The notes under the pieces were generated by a model, which ran no database searches, had not been told where the DNA came from, and was given only the letters and a program-made list of their open reading frames with translations. From positions 1-21,082 of the IMG/VR virus record IMGVR_UViG_3300010938_000147: a stretch of 21,082 nucleotides of DNA; one strand, written 5' to 3'. Shown piece by piece: positions 9,532-15,964 of the stretch (position 1 is its first letter; every line of letters begins with the position of its first letter). The position numbers and the translations under genes are program-made. Origin of the DNA: a virus.

Positions 9532-9999
9532 ATGTTCACAAGAATCCTTAAATTTGTGCTAGATCATGAGGGTGGTTACGTCAACCATCCCGCAGATCCA
9601 GGCGGTGCTACTAATTATGGTATCACCCAAAGGACTCTGGATGCTTACAATCAGGAAAACAATCTTCCAAAAGAAAATGTAAAAGATCTTAAGCTAGCCA
9701 AGGCAGTTAATATTTACTACGACAAGTACTGGAATCCTGAATGGGAAAAACTTGGGTTTCCTTTGGCCGCCTGCATGTTCGATACAGCAGTCAATATGGG
9801 GACTAATCGAGCTTACTCTTTTTTAAACCAATGTGACAATAATTACGTGAAATACTTACAACTCAGGATTGCAGACTATAATGCTATAGTTGAGCGTCGT
9901 CCTGCCAGCAAAGTTTTCCTGAAAGGGTGGATGAACCGTGTAACTGATCTACGCAGGTTTATTGATTCGGAGATGGAAATTGAAAAACAAAGAAAATAA
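9532..9999 (+). CDS. Endolysin, GH108-type N-acetylmuramidase
   Basis: The 155-aa protein has the signature of glycoside hydrolase family 108 lysozymes. DHEGGYVNHPADPGG at residues 11-25 contains the presumed catalytic Glu13, followed by ATNYGITQRTL (26-36). Members cut the glycan backbone of peptidoglycan at the end of infection. The C-terminal half (YYDKYWNPEWEKLGFPLAACMFDTAVNMG region) fits the peptidoglycan-binding part seen in this family. The length is slightly short for the family but both parts are present. There is no signal peptide, so a holin is needed for export; the only holin candidate in the window lies on the other strand. The start is two bases after the large ejection gene. 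Confidence 0.88.
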   Translation: MFTRILKFVLDHEGGYVNHPADPGGATNYGITQRTLDAYNQENNLPKENVKDLKLAKAVNIYYDKYWNPEWEKLGFPLAACMFDTAVNMGTNRAYSFLNQCDNNYVKYLQLRIADYNAIVERRPASKVFLKGWMNRVTDLRRFIDSEMEIEKQRK

Positions 10000-10009
10000 A
10001 ATATGGAAG

Positions 10010-10369
10010 ATGTCAAAGAAAAACGAAGACAAGTTCATGCAATACATTTACTTTTGGCAGGAAAAACTTGGACTAAAAGAATGGAGCATAGTAAAAACAA
10101 ATAAAAAAATAAATGCCTTGGCTTTATGCACATTCCCAAGAGACAGATCGAGTAAGCTTTGCATGGTGTCTTTGGGGCAATACTGGACCATTCCCATTAA
10201 CGATAAAAATCTCAATTCAGTGGCTTGCCACGAAATGCTTCATGTTCTTTTATACGATGCGATGGAATATGCTAGAGAAAGACCCTTGGATGTAAAGGGA
10301 ATCATGGAAAAGGAGCATGAAGTAGTAAACACATTGGAGAATGTATTAACTGGACATACAGAGCAATAA
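10010..10369 (+). CDS. Small HExxH metallopeptidase-like protein
   Basis: The preferred start is the ATG at 10010 (119 aa); an in-frame TTG at 9962 would add 16 residues inside the endolysin gene. The motif CHEMLHVLL (residues 73-81) gives the HExxH zinc site (His74, Glu75, His78), with a possible third ligand in EKEHEVV (100-106). The fold signature, WQEKLGLKEWSI near residues 16-27 followed by a late HExxH and a C-terminal E...V..LENVL helix, matches a small putative metallopeptidase family common in phages. The substrate is unknown. It is the last gene before the terminator and sits where many phages keep Rz-type spanins, but it has no membrane segment or lipobox. Confidence 0.65.
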   Translation: MSKKNEDKFMQYIYFWQEKLGLKEWSIVKTNKKINALALCTFPRDRSSKLCMVSLGQYWTIPINDKNLNSVACHEMLHVLLYDAMEYARERPLDVKGIMEKEHEVVNTLENVLTGHTEQ

Positions 10370-10371
10370 AG

Positions 10372-10396
10372 AAAGGGGGCTTTCGCCCCCTTTTTT
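10372..10396. terminator. Bidirectional intrinsic terminator between convergent operons
   Basis: The stem GGGGGC (10375-10380), loop TTTC (10381-10384) and stem GCCCCC (10385-10390) are flanked by AAA and TTTTTT, so a hairpin followed by a U-tract forms on both strands. It lies just after the plus-strand metallopeptidase-like gene. The last T's overlap the stop codon of the minus-strand reductase (10395-10397). It therefore serves both converging operons. Confidence 0.9.
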
Positions 10397-12956
10397 ATGA
10401 CCCGCAAACTCCTCCTTTACCTGTTATATCGCATATATCGTTTTCCTCAAAGATTACTCCGTGATGTTTTATTGCCTCATTGTAATCTACTCTGGTGATT
10501 GGCTGACCTCCTCTACTTCCATCCGGATAACAAGTAAATCCTCGTAGGCGTGTAGCGTACTTGGCAAGCGTTCTAGCAAATCTTTTGACGTAATCTTCAG
10601 TGTCTTCTCTGGAACCCCAGGAAGGAAGATTGATGGTACTGGATATTGACATGTCAATATAATCTTGAACATCTGCCTGGAATTTGATTCTTCGCTCATA
10701 ATCTTCTGCCAAATCTGAAGCCGTTTCTATCTTATCTGGATCAATCCCATAGTGTTTTATCAAATGATCGGCAGTTGCATCAACAACGAACTGATACTTC
10801 CACCTAATGCCATCAGACAAATACCTACGTTTGTAAGCTACTGCATAAAGAGGCTCGATTCCAGTAGTAGTTGAAGCAAGGATACCAATAGTTCCCGTAG
10901 GAGCAATTGCCCTACAAGCAACTGGTCTGCTTACGAATAGACGATCTGCATGTTCATCTGCTGCCTTACGAGAATAGTCTCGGTAGACGGCAAGCCATTT
11001 ATGCAGTTCATTGGTTACTTCATATCTTTGATTCCTTTTGAGTAGCCATTCATGAATACCCATAAGTCCCAATCCAAGTCTACGATTCTTCTCTCGAACT
11101 TTATACACCTTTTCATAAGGAAGATGTGCTCGAAGTGTACCGCAGACAAGGAATTTCGTTGCAAGTATGACAATATCCTTGAACTCTTCCAGTGTTTCTA
11201 TAGAGCCAATGTTGATAGATCCAAGATTACAGACATCACTGTCGTCTTCTGAAGTTACCTCAGTGCACGCATTCCGAAGGGTTTCTTTTTGTTTGTCTCC
11301 AAAATTAAAGCTGAATCCTGGTTCTCCTGTTGACAATGCCTGATAACAATTCTTCAGGAATACCTTGTTGTTTTCCAGACCACCAACAAGAGCAGCATCA
11401 TCATAGTTTACTGAAATATTGGTCATATCCAATGGAGCAGGATAATTGAAATCAGCAAATTTTGCATCTGCCACTGTGTAATAACTATTGGTACCCTCTC
11501 TCCCTGAATACACCAAACCAAGTTCCTGAGTGTGCCAGTTCTTCGCTTCAAGAAAGGCATCAATATCTTCATGCTTCCAGTTAAGAGAAGCATAAATAGC
11601 TGACCTTCTCGAACCTCCTTGCATCACATTTCTGCCAATCTCATTGATACAATGCATCAATGGAATTGGCCCTGATGCAATTCCTCCTGTTCTTTGTAAA
11701 GGTTTTCCTGACGGCCTAATAACGCTATAATCAATTCCAATGCCGCCTCCAGTCATTAGACTGGACATTGCCCTCCATACGACATTGCTCCATTCCTCTC
11801 TTGTATCATCAGTAACACGAAGAAGGTAACACTGATATGTATCAATGCCATGTGTAATAATAATGCGATTATGCACAGGCTCGTACGGACAGTATACCTC
11901 TTCAATTGTGTCTGGTTCAATACTAATTACTTTATATCCAGAAAACTCATTACCATATTGATAATTCTGGATAAAAATTTCATGATTTTTATACTCATAC
12001 TTGTTAATCTTACCGTTTCTAATTTGCGAGCGAAGTTCTCCTGTAATAACAATACCGGCAAAAGCAGCATACTCTCGGAACCATTCTATGGCCTCTTTAT
12101 TTACAGAACAAAGTTTGTTTCCTGCTGTCTCTGATCCATCTGCTGCTAACCAACCAGCAATGAAAGATGCAATGTATTCCGGATCATCTGTGTTTTTTGG
12201 TAGAGATTTCCAATCAATATCTTGATTAAAATAAAGTACAGGATCACCATTTGCTGATGGCGGATAGGTAACTGTTCCTACGAGCGCTAATTCATCAAGA
12301 TATTTTTTGTCTTTATCTGAGCACAATCGTAATTGACCGTTTGCATTACCATCACCATAAACAAAACCATGAGCAAAAGCAACACGATTAGGTTTTGAGC
12401 TAAACTGAACAGCATATTTATTAGCCGGGACTACATCACCGACACGAAGGTCATAAGTATCTGTCCCGTCAATAAGTGCCCAATGATGATGTCTTGTAGC
12501 TCTGACAGTCCACGTGTGACGTTGATGCCCACTTACAGCAACAAATGTGATTTTATATAATTGCTGCTTACCGTGTGATTTAAACTCCGCCGGATAAAGT
12601 TTCCCATCAACAGGACTTACTATATTAGCAACACCTAGTTCGCTAACAAGACGCCAACCCCGGTCTGTTAAAACTTTGGTTTCAGCACCAAAACAGTTAT
12701 TAAAATATTTCAACGGCCTTCCGGCATAATAAAGATACCTTCCTCCTGGAATGAATTTGAATTCCTTGATGGCCTGAACAAGAGCCTCTCTGTCGGAATC
12801 CGACATCAGCTTGTGTTCAGTTCCCCACCTCGTACCACAAACATCTTCCACAACCCTTTCAGCAAGAGCATCCCAGGTGTCATTTGGCCCTTGTGCATAT
12901 TTCCTTCTAAATACATCTTCAGCAAGTGGTGTCTTAAACCTGCTCTTGTTCGTCAT
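10395..12956 (-). CDS. nrdJ: Class II (adenosylcobalamin-dependent) ribonucleotide reductase with intein
   Basis: The 853-aa precursor holds an intein at residues 88-375; removing it leaves a 565-aa reductase that converts ribonucleotides to deoxyribonucleotides. Host features are FRRKYAQGPNDTW (16-28), GGRYLYYAGRP, MTGGGIGIDYS (401-411), NVMQGGSRRSAIYASLNW (443-460), RNACTEV with the presumed radical Cys564 and Glu566, the redox pair Cys376/Cys576, and C-terminal Cys842 and Cys851. The short N-terminus and C-terminal CxnGGVCG fit monomeric class II enzymes of phages, which need vitamin B12 cofactor and no oxygen. The start has GGAAAG upstream and overlaps the preceding gene. The stop lies in the shared terminator. 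Alternative class I or III calls lack support: there is no small subunit or glycyl-radical motif nearby. Confidence 0.9.
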   Translation of the reverse strand: MTNKSRFKTPLAEDVFRRKYAQGPNDTWDALAERVVEDVCGTRWGTEHKLMSDSDREALVQAIKEFKFIPGGRYLYYAGRPLKYFNNCFGAETKVLTDRGWRLVSELGVANIVSPVDGKLYPAEFKSHGKQQLYKITFVAVSGHQRHTWTVRATRHHHWALIDGTDTYDLRVGDVVPANKYAVQFSSKPNRVAFAHGFVYGDGNANGQLRLCSDKDKKYLDELALVGTVTYPPSANGDPVLYFNQDIDWKSLPKNTDDPEYIASFIAGWLAADGSETAGNKLCSVNKEAIEWFREYAAFAGIVITGELRSQIRNGKINKYEYKNHEIFIQNYQYGNEFSGYKVISIEPDTIEEVYCPYEPVHNRIIITHGIDTYQCYLLRVTDDTREEWSNVVWRAMSSLMTGGGIGIDYSVIRPSGKPLQRTGGIASGPIPLMHCINEIGRNVMQGGSRRSAIYASLNWKHEDIDAFLEAKNWHTQELGLVYSGREGTNSYYTVADAKFADFNYPAPLDMTNISVNYDDAALVGGLENNKVFLKNCYQALSTGEPGFSFNFGDKQKETLRNACTEVTSEDDSDVCNLGSINIGSIETLEEFKDIVILATKFLVCGTLRAHLPYEKVYKVREKNRRLGLGLMGIHEWLLKRNQRYEVTNELHKWLAVYRDYSRKAADEHADRLFVSRPVACRAIAPTGTIGILASTTTGIEPLYAVAYKRRYLSDGIRWKYQFVVDATADHLIKHYGIDPDKIETASDLAEDYERRIKFQADVQDYIDMSISSTINLPSWGSREDTEDYVKRFARTLAKYATRLRGFTCYPDGSRGGQPITRVDYNEAIKHHGVIFEENDICDITGKGGVCGS
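11832..12695 (-). mobile_element. Intein with LAGLIDADG homing endonuclease, inside the reductase
   Basis: The 288-aa insertion begins at Cys88 (block A: CFGAETKVLTDRG) and ends at Gln375, just before Cys376. Block B is the T154-x-x-H157 pattern in VRATRHHHWA. Two LAGLIDADG-like motifs, FAHGFVYGDGN (194-204, Asp202) and FIAGWLAADGS (265-275, Asp273), each keep an acidic residue. Block F is near EVYCPYEPVHNRII. Block G reads ITHGIDTYQ|C, so the usual penultimate His and last Asn are Tyr and Gln. Joining the flanks gives KYFNN|CYLLRV, the normal reductase sequence at this place. The insertion point is directly before a redox Cys that also acts as the +1 splicing nucleophile. Confidence 0.9.
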
Positions 12957-13116
12957 CAGTCTTTCCTGTGGTCATCTCCTCTTCTACAAGAGGCTCAAGA
13001 TTACGTAGAGCATACACTCCCGCCTCAACCTCCGACATTGGTCGATTCAACAGATAGCCAATGATGGCTCGTAATGTCTCAGTAGGGATCTTGTAATACT
13101 TCGGTTCTGATTTCAT
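12934..13116 (-). CDS. Small conserved-type phage protein (60 aa)
   Basis: The start is supported by a strong AAGGAGG six bases before ATG. The first 47 residues look folded and helical (IPTETLRAIIGYLLNRPMSE, then VEAGVYALRNLEPLVEEE); the last 13 are polar and acidic. It overlaps the previous gene by 38 bp and the reductase start by 23 bp, as expected for coupled genes. Function unknown. The pattern of two short helices around a conserved-looking RPMSEVEA resembles small phage hypotheticals next to nucleotide-metabolism genes, but I cannot name a family. Confidence 0.65.
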   Translation of the reverse strand: MKSEPKYYKIPTETLRAIIGYLLNRPMSEVEAGVYALRNLEPLVEEEMTTGKTDDEQEQV

Positions 13117-13216
13117 CCATTGCCTCCTTATCTCTCACAAAATTAAGAAAATGTTTTTTGGTACGATGTCCCTTTTTGAATTCATGTTTAGGATCTCGTC
13201 TGTCTTTAGAACTCAA
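13079..13216 (-). CDS. Small basic hypothetical protein, start uncertain
   Basis: The reading frame can start at TTG 13264, ATG 13249, ATG 13243 or TTG 13216. I prefer TTG 13216 because GGAGAAGG lies just upstream, the other starts lack a Shine-Dalgarno site, and it reduces the overlap with the preceding gene to 11 bp. The 45-aa product would be basic and polar (SSKDRRDPKHEFKKGHRTKK) with an acidic helical end. Its stop lies inside the next gene. Function unknown; it could be a nucleic-acid-binding peptide, which is only a composition-based guess. Confidence 0.45.
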   Translation of the reverse strand: MSSKDRRDPKHEFKKGHRTKKHFLNFVRDKEAMDEIRTEVLQDPY

Positions 13217-13403
13217 CAGATCCTTCTCCGTATTCCTCTTCATCGACATCGTCAAACATCCCAATCAATACATCATACTTCGCTTCGATAAAATCACCGA
13301 AGCGATCTACCAGTTCTTCTGAAGAAATATCCAGAAGTTCCATGACAGTAATCTCGTCCATTACCCTCAGCCGTTCGGCCAGGTCATTTACTGTAAGAGC
13401 CAT
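13206..13403 (-). CDS. Acidic small hypothetical protein (65 aa)
   Basis: The 65-aa protein is helical and strongly acidic, with a DDVDEEEYGEG tail. The N-terminal half (LTVNDLAERLRVMDEITVME) looks like a compact three-helix fold. It lies directly after the holin gene with GAGTGA just before its ATG. Its acidic nature and small size would fit an adaptor or inhibitor protein, but nothing in the sequence identifies a partner. Confidence 0.65.
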   Translation of the reverse strand: MALTVNDLAERLRVMDEITVMELLDISSEELVDRFGDFIEAKYDVLIGMFDDVDEEEYGEGSVEF

Positions 13404-13406
13404 ACA

Positions 13407-13832
13407 TCACTCTTTTCTTTTTGTAAATGCTTCCGCAAGAGAAGGAACAACTTTCTCAACACTACGGCCAATCACATATCCACCAAGACCAAGCTCGATG
13501 ATTTCAAACAGCTTGTTGATTACTTCTGGAGGAGCATTCGGAGGTACGATGCCAAACCAGTACATTCCAACAATGACACAGAAGAAAATCATTACCAATG
13601 GCCTCCAATTTTTGGTTAGCCATGAGTCCGATTTTGCTTCTGCCTGAATGATACTGGCTTTTGCCTCCATCGCAGCTTTCTCGTATTCGAGTGCCTGAAG
13701 ATAGATACCTGCCTGTAACTTGAATTGTTCCTGTTGTAGCTTTGCCTTCTCCTCTGGAGAGAGAGTAAGGTTGTCTATCAGTTTTGAAATAGGATCGAAT
13801 AAAGTAACTAATGCACTAAGTATAGGTGACAT
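13407..13832 (-). CDS. Holin of the 3-TM (gene-transfer-agent type) family
   Basis: The 141-aa protein has an N-terminal amphipathic segment, a long charged helix rich in Lys, Glu and Ala (residues about 25-70), then SWLTKNWRPLVMIFFCVIVG near 70-89 with a clear membrane helix extending through YWFGIVPP, and a second weakly hydrophobic segment ending GLGGYVIGRSVEK (about 117-129). The W.TKNWRP motif before the main membrane helix and GYVIGRS near the end are typical of 3-TM holins. Holins form inner-membrane lesions that release the endolysin. It lies within the minus-strand replication operon, away from the plus-strand endolysin. A non-lytic membrane role cannot be excluded. Confidence 0.75.
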   Translation of the reverse strand: MSPILSALVTLFDPISKLIDNLTLSPEEKAKLQQEQFKLQAGIYLQALEYEKAAMEAKASIIQAEAKSDSWLTKNWRPLVMIFFCVIVGMYWFGIVPPNAPPEVINKLFEIIELGLGGYVIGRSVEKVVPSLAEAFTKRKE

Positions 13833-13833
13833 A

Positions 13834-14397
13834 TCAATGTACTCCCAATTCTTTTGCTCTTTTCATGAATAGTTCAATGGATTCCTCTGGTGTAAGTATC
13901 TTTGGTTTTATTCCATCAACACAATTATCTGGAAAATGCCAGTTTTTTCCTTGATCTGGTAATAGATAAAATGCTTCTATTTTCAATTGAGAAGTATCTG
14001 CAAGTTTTACATCCTTGTCTTCCCAAAAGAAGATAGGCAAATTAAATCTATTTGCTATTCGGTTCATGGTAGCCTGCTCAAGAAGCTTATATGATGGGTT
14101 CAAAAGTTTAAGTGGAGAAGACATATCTCCCAAGTAAGCTTCCGCAGCGTCATGTAACAATCCCCATACAGCTTTTTCTTTTGGAACAAGATAAGAAACA
14201 TGTACTGAATGTTGAGCAACACTATAAAAATAGTTGCAATGTCCTGTGTACCTACATAGGTTGCCAAGAGAGTGACCAATATCTTCTATATTTATCTCAC
14301 TTATATCATGTATGTGAGTAAAATTGAATTTATCTCCAGTATATGTTTCTATCCACGGTTCCATCACTCCGTCTTTAGTGTTTGCAAATTCAGCCAT
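13834..14397 (-). CDS. HD-domain phosphohydrolase (YfbR-like nucleotidase candidate)
   Basis: The 187-aa protein has the metal-binding pattern of HD hydrolases: R49 and H53 in LCRYTGHC, AQHSVHVS with His63/His66, LLHDAAEAYLGD with His82-Asp83 and Asp91, and SSPLKLL. This is the layout of YfbR-like 5'-deoxynucleotidases and related phage proteins, which remove phosphate from dNMPs. The neighbours (reductase, metallophosphoesterase, polymerase) fit a role in nucleotide-pool control. The substrate is not proven by sequence. The ATG lies within the upstream 53-aa gene, overlapping by 34 bp. Confidence 0.78.
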   Translation of the reverse strand: MAEFANTKDGVMEPWIETYTGDKFNFTHIHDISEINIEDIGHSLGNLCRYTGHCNYFYSVAQHSVHVSYLVPKEKAVWGLLHDAAEAYLGDMSSPLKLLNPSYKLLEQATMNRIANRFNLPIFFWEDKDVKLADTSQLKIEAFYLLPDQGKNWHFPDNCVDGIKPKILTPEESIELFMKRAKELGVH

Positions 14398-14525
14398 ATA
14401 AATCCAAGATTCGACAGTCCGTAACAGAAAAATACCAAAGCCAACGGATAGTTTCTATCCCTGATGTAGGATATTCCTACCAGGGTATAGATCAAAGAAA
14501 CTGTCAACAAAAGTATGTTACCCAT
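14364..14525 (-). CDS. Small two-TM membrane protein (53 aa)
   Basis: The frame starts at ATG 14525, one base after the stop of the 49-aa gene (TAA-A-ATG), and ends inside the HD gene. The 53-aa product has two hydrophobic helices, residues about 3-21 (ILLLTVSLIYTLVGISYI) and 28-47 (LALVFFCYGLSNLGFIWLNL), separated by a charged turn RDRNY. The pattern LALVFF.Y.L.N.GF is familiar from small hydrophobic phage proteins of unknown role. It has no strong Shine-Dalgarno site and probably depends on translational coupling. A role beside the holin, for example in lysis control, is possible but not shown. Confidence 0.6.
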   Translation of the reverse strand: MGNILLLTVSLIYTLVGISYIRDRNYPLALVFFCYGLSNLGFIWLNLQTLKTE

Positions 14526-14526
14526 T

Positions 14527-14676
14527 TTATTCAAATGGCAAGCTTAGTTGAACTCCGGGCTCAGGATATTTATTGTCTTCTGGGTATCCTTCATCAAGAC
14601 CAAAGTCTTTCTTTTTCGGCTCTTCAAGTTTAGCAGATCCACCTTTCTTGTCGAAAAACATTGATTTGCCAATCAT
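14527..14676 (-). CDS. Small acidic/basic hypothetical protein (49 aa)
   Basis: The ATG at 14676 overlaps the stop of the metallophosphoesterase gene (ATGA) and the frame runs 49 codons to TAA at 14527. The product starts MIGKSMFFDKKGGSAKLEEP, continues with a Lys-rich then acidic, Pro-rich part, and ends VQLSLPFE. Codon use matches the neighbours, and the frame fills otherwise empty space exactly between two genes. The short hydrophobic-acidic end resembles a peptide docking motif, which is only a guess. Function unknown. Confidence 0.6.
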   Translation of the reverse strand: MIGKSMFFDKKGGSAKLEEPKKKDFGLDEGYPEDNKYPEPGVQLSLPFE

Positions 14677-15434
14677 CCGAATTTCATTTCGAGATACGAC
14701 ATGCTAACAGGCATGATATCGAAGTCCCCGTCCTTAACATTATGTAACATCCAAATACCTCTCCAGTGCTGGTTACCCTGTGGCCCAAGATAGTCCTCAT
14801 CATGCAAGTAGAAAGCGCCGGCAAATATACCTGTAATCCTCTTACCATCAACTCGATATTCCGTATGGATGCCCTCTTTTTGTACGTGCCCCATGACGCA
14901 GGACATGTGTGTCTTTCTGCATAAAGCAGCAGGGGTCGTTACAGGCCTGCCCATTATGCCTGTAGTAAAGTAATGGCTGAATGCAACTCCTTCGATGATT
15001 ACTACCTGAAGGAATGGATATACTTCCCATCCATGTTCCTCGTAAGGAAGATCACTCAAATCAATGATACCTTCATATTCCGGGCTGCTTTCTACAGCAC
15101 GGACTATACGGTTTTCATGATTGCCTAATGTAACGATCTTCCGTGGGTTGTATCGTTTTTTGTGTTGTTTAGCCAGTTCATCATTCAAATCATTGATAGG
15201 CTTCTCGAACATTGTTACCGCTTTTTTTATGGAATCAATGTCTTTTTTATATCTACGTCCCTCAAAGGATTTCTTTCCTTTGTCGTATGAAGACAATGAT
15301 TCCATATCAGCCCAATCGCCGAGATTTACAATGATATCTGGCCTTTTTAAGGCTGCATATTTACCTGCCCATGTCCAGTGAGACATTGGAACACCGGACT
15401 TTACTTGTCCGTCAGGTATGACCATTATTTTCAT
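14673..15434 (-). CDS. Calcineurin-like metallophosphoesterase
   Basis: The 253-aa protein has the calcineurin-like motifs in order: D8-G-Q10 (variant of DxH), GDWADM (Asp40, Asp43), GNHENR (Asn105, His106), a His154 in AFSHYF, and GHVQKEG (His183). These residues bind two metal ions and the family cuts phosphomono- or phosphodiesters. The first motif has Gln where many members have His, a common variant in phage homologues. Its start overlaps the previous gene (ATGA) and its stop overlaps the next. Substrate unknown; location among replication genes suggests nucleic acid or nucleotide processing. Confidence 0.85.
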   Translation of the reverse strand: MKIMVIPDGQVKSGVPMSHWTWAGKYAALKRPDIIVNLGDWADMESLSSYDKGKKSFEGRRYKKDIDSIKKAVTMFEKPINDLNDELAKQHKKRYNPRKIVTLGNHENRIVRAVESSPEYEGIIDLSDLPYEEHGWEVYPFLQVVIIEGVAFSHYFTTGIMGRPVTTPAALCRKTHMSCVMGHVQKEGIHTEYRVDGKRITGIFAGAFYLHDEDYLGPQGNQHWRGIWMLHNVKDGDFDIMPVSMSYLEMKFG

Positions 15435-15625
15435 TGTTTTTTATCCGGAGAATTAAGTATCACTGCTTTACTTTCCTGACGCTGTTCTGTCAAGAATGGG
15501 AGAGCACCGGCTCTTAGCAGAGTGTTTAGGCCAACTGTGATGACAACTTCCAGTTCCTCCCCACTAAGTTCTGCTGAAAATTCAACAGCACCCTGCTCTG
15601 TTTCAATTAGTTTTTTTATGTGCAT
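15431..15625 (-). CDS. Small hypothetical protein (64 aa)
   Basis: The 64-aa protein starts directly after the nuclease stop (TAAATG) and its stop overlaps the metallophosphoesterase ATG. The middle is predicted beta then helix (GAVEFSAELSGEELEVVITV, then GLNTLLRAGALPF) with a polar tail. Tight packing on both sides and normal codon use support it as a gene. No family recognised. Confidence 0.65.
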   Translation of the reverse strand: MHIKKLIETEQGAVEFSAELSGEELEVVITVGLNTLLRAGALPFLTEQRQESKAVILNSPDKKQ

Positions 15626-15964
15626 TTATTGTTTTAACAACTCGAAAAAATTATCCAAGCTCATGACGATAAGAGGCTCTGATCTGTTCTGCTTGATAAC
15701 AAGCAGCGGTATCTCTCCATCATTCACGTGTGTAGTTGCTTGTTCATAGTCATTATAGATAGCAATACTGGCTTTGTTCTTACATTCCACGGCATAGTTG
15801 AAATAATCCAACGCCCTTTGTGATAACTGTATATCACGTCCCTTCGTTCCAGATGAAGTACTTCTTACATCATTCTCCGTTAGATCCGGGAACGTCTCCA
15901 GTATTTTCTTCACTACCAGATTTTGCAGCAGCCTCCCTTTGTTTTTCGCGCTTTTCGGTTTCAT
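15626..15964 (-). CDS. PD-(D/E)XK-type nuclease
   Basis: The 112-aa protein has the PD-(D/E)XK core: a helix with Gln14 (GRLLQNLVVKKIL), SSGTKGRDI with Asp44, AVECKN with Glu60-x-Lys62, and a later YEQA (Tyr73-Gln75). This arrangement is seen in small phage endonucleases related to Holliday-junction resolvases and RecB-type nucleases. The opening KPKSAKNKGRLLQ is basic and family-like, so the start at 15964 is kept although it overlaps the exonuclease gene by 95 bp in another frame. Likely role: processing of branched or recombining phage DNA. The exact substrate is not visible. Confidence 0.75.
   Translation of the reverse strand: MKPKSAKNKGRLLQNLVVKKILETFPDLTENDVRSTSSGTKGRDIQLSQRALDYFNYAVECKNKASIAIYNDYEQATTHVNDGEIPLLVIKQNRSEPLIVMSLDNFFELLKQ

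Noticed and set aside
9962-10009. TTG start extending the HExxH protein into the endolysin gene
   Set aside because: The added 16 residues are basic and Lys/Asn-rich as a shadow of the endolysin end, and the ATG at 10010 begins the family-like part.
14382-14633. 83-aa plus-strand frame in the gap between HD and metallophosphoesterase genes
   Set aside because: It runs against all neighbours, has no Shine-Dalgarno site, and lies opposite two well-packed minus-strand frames.
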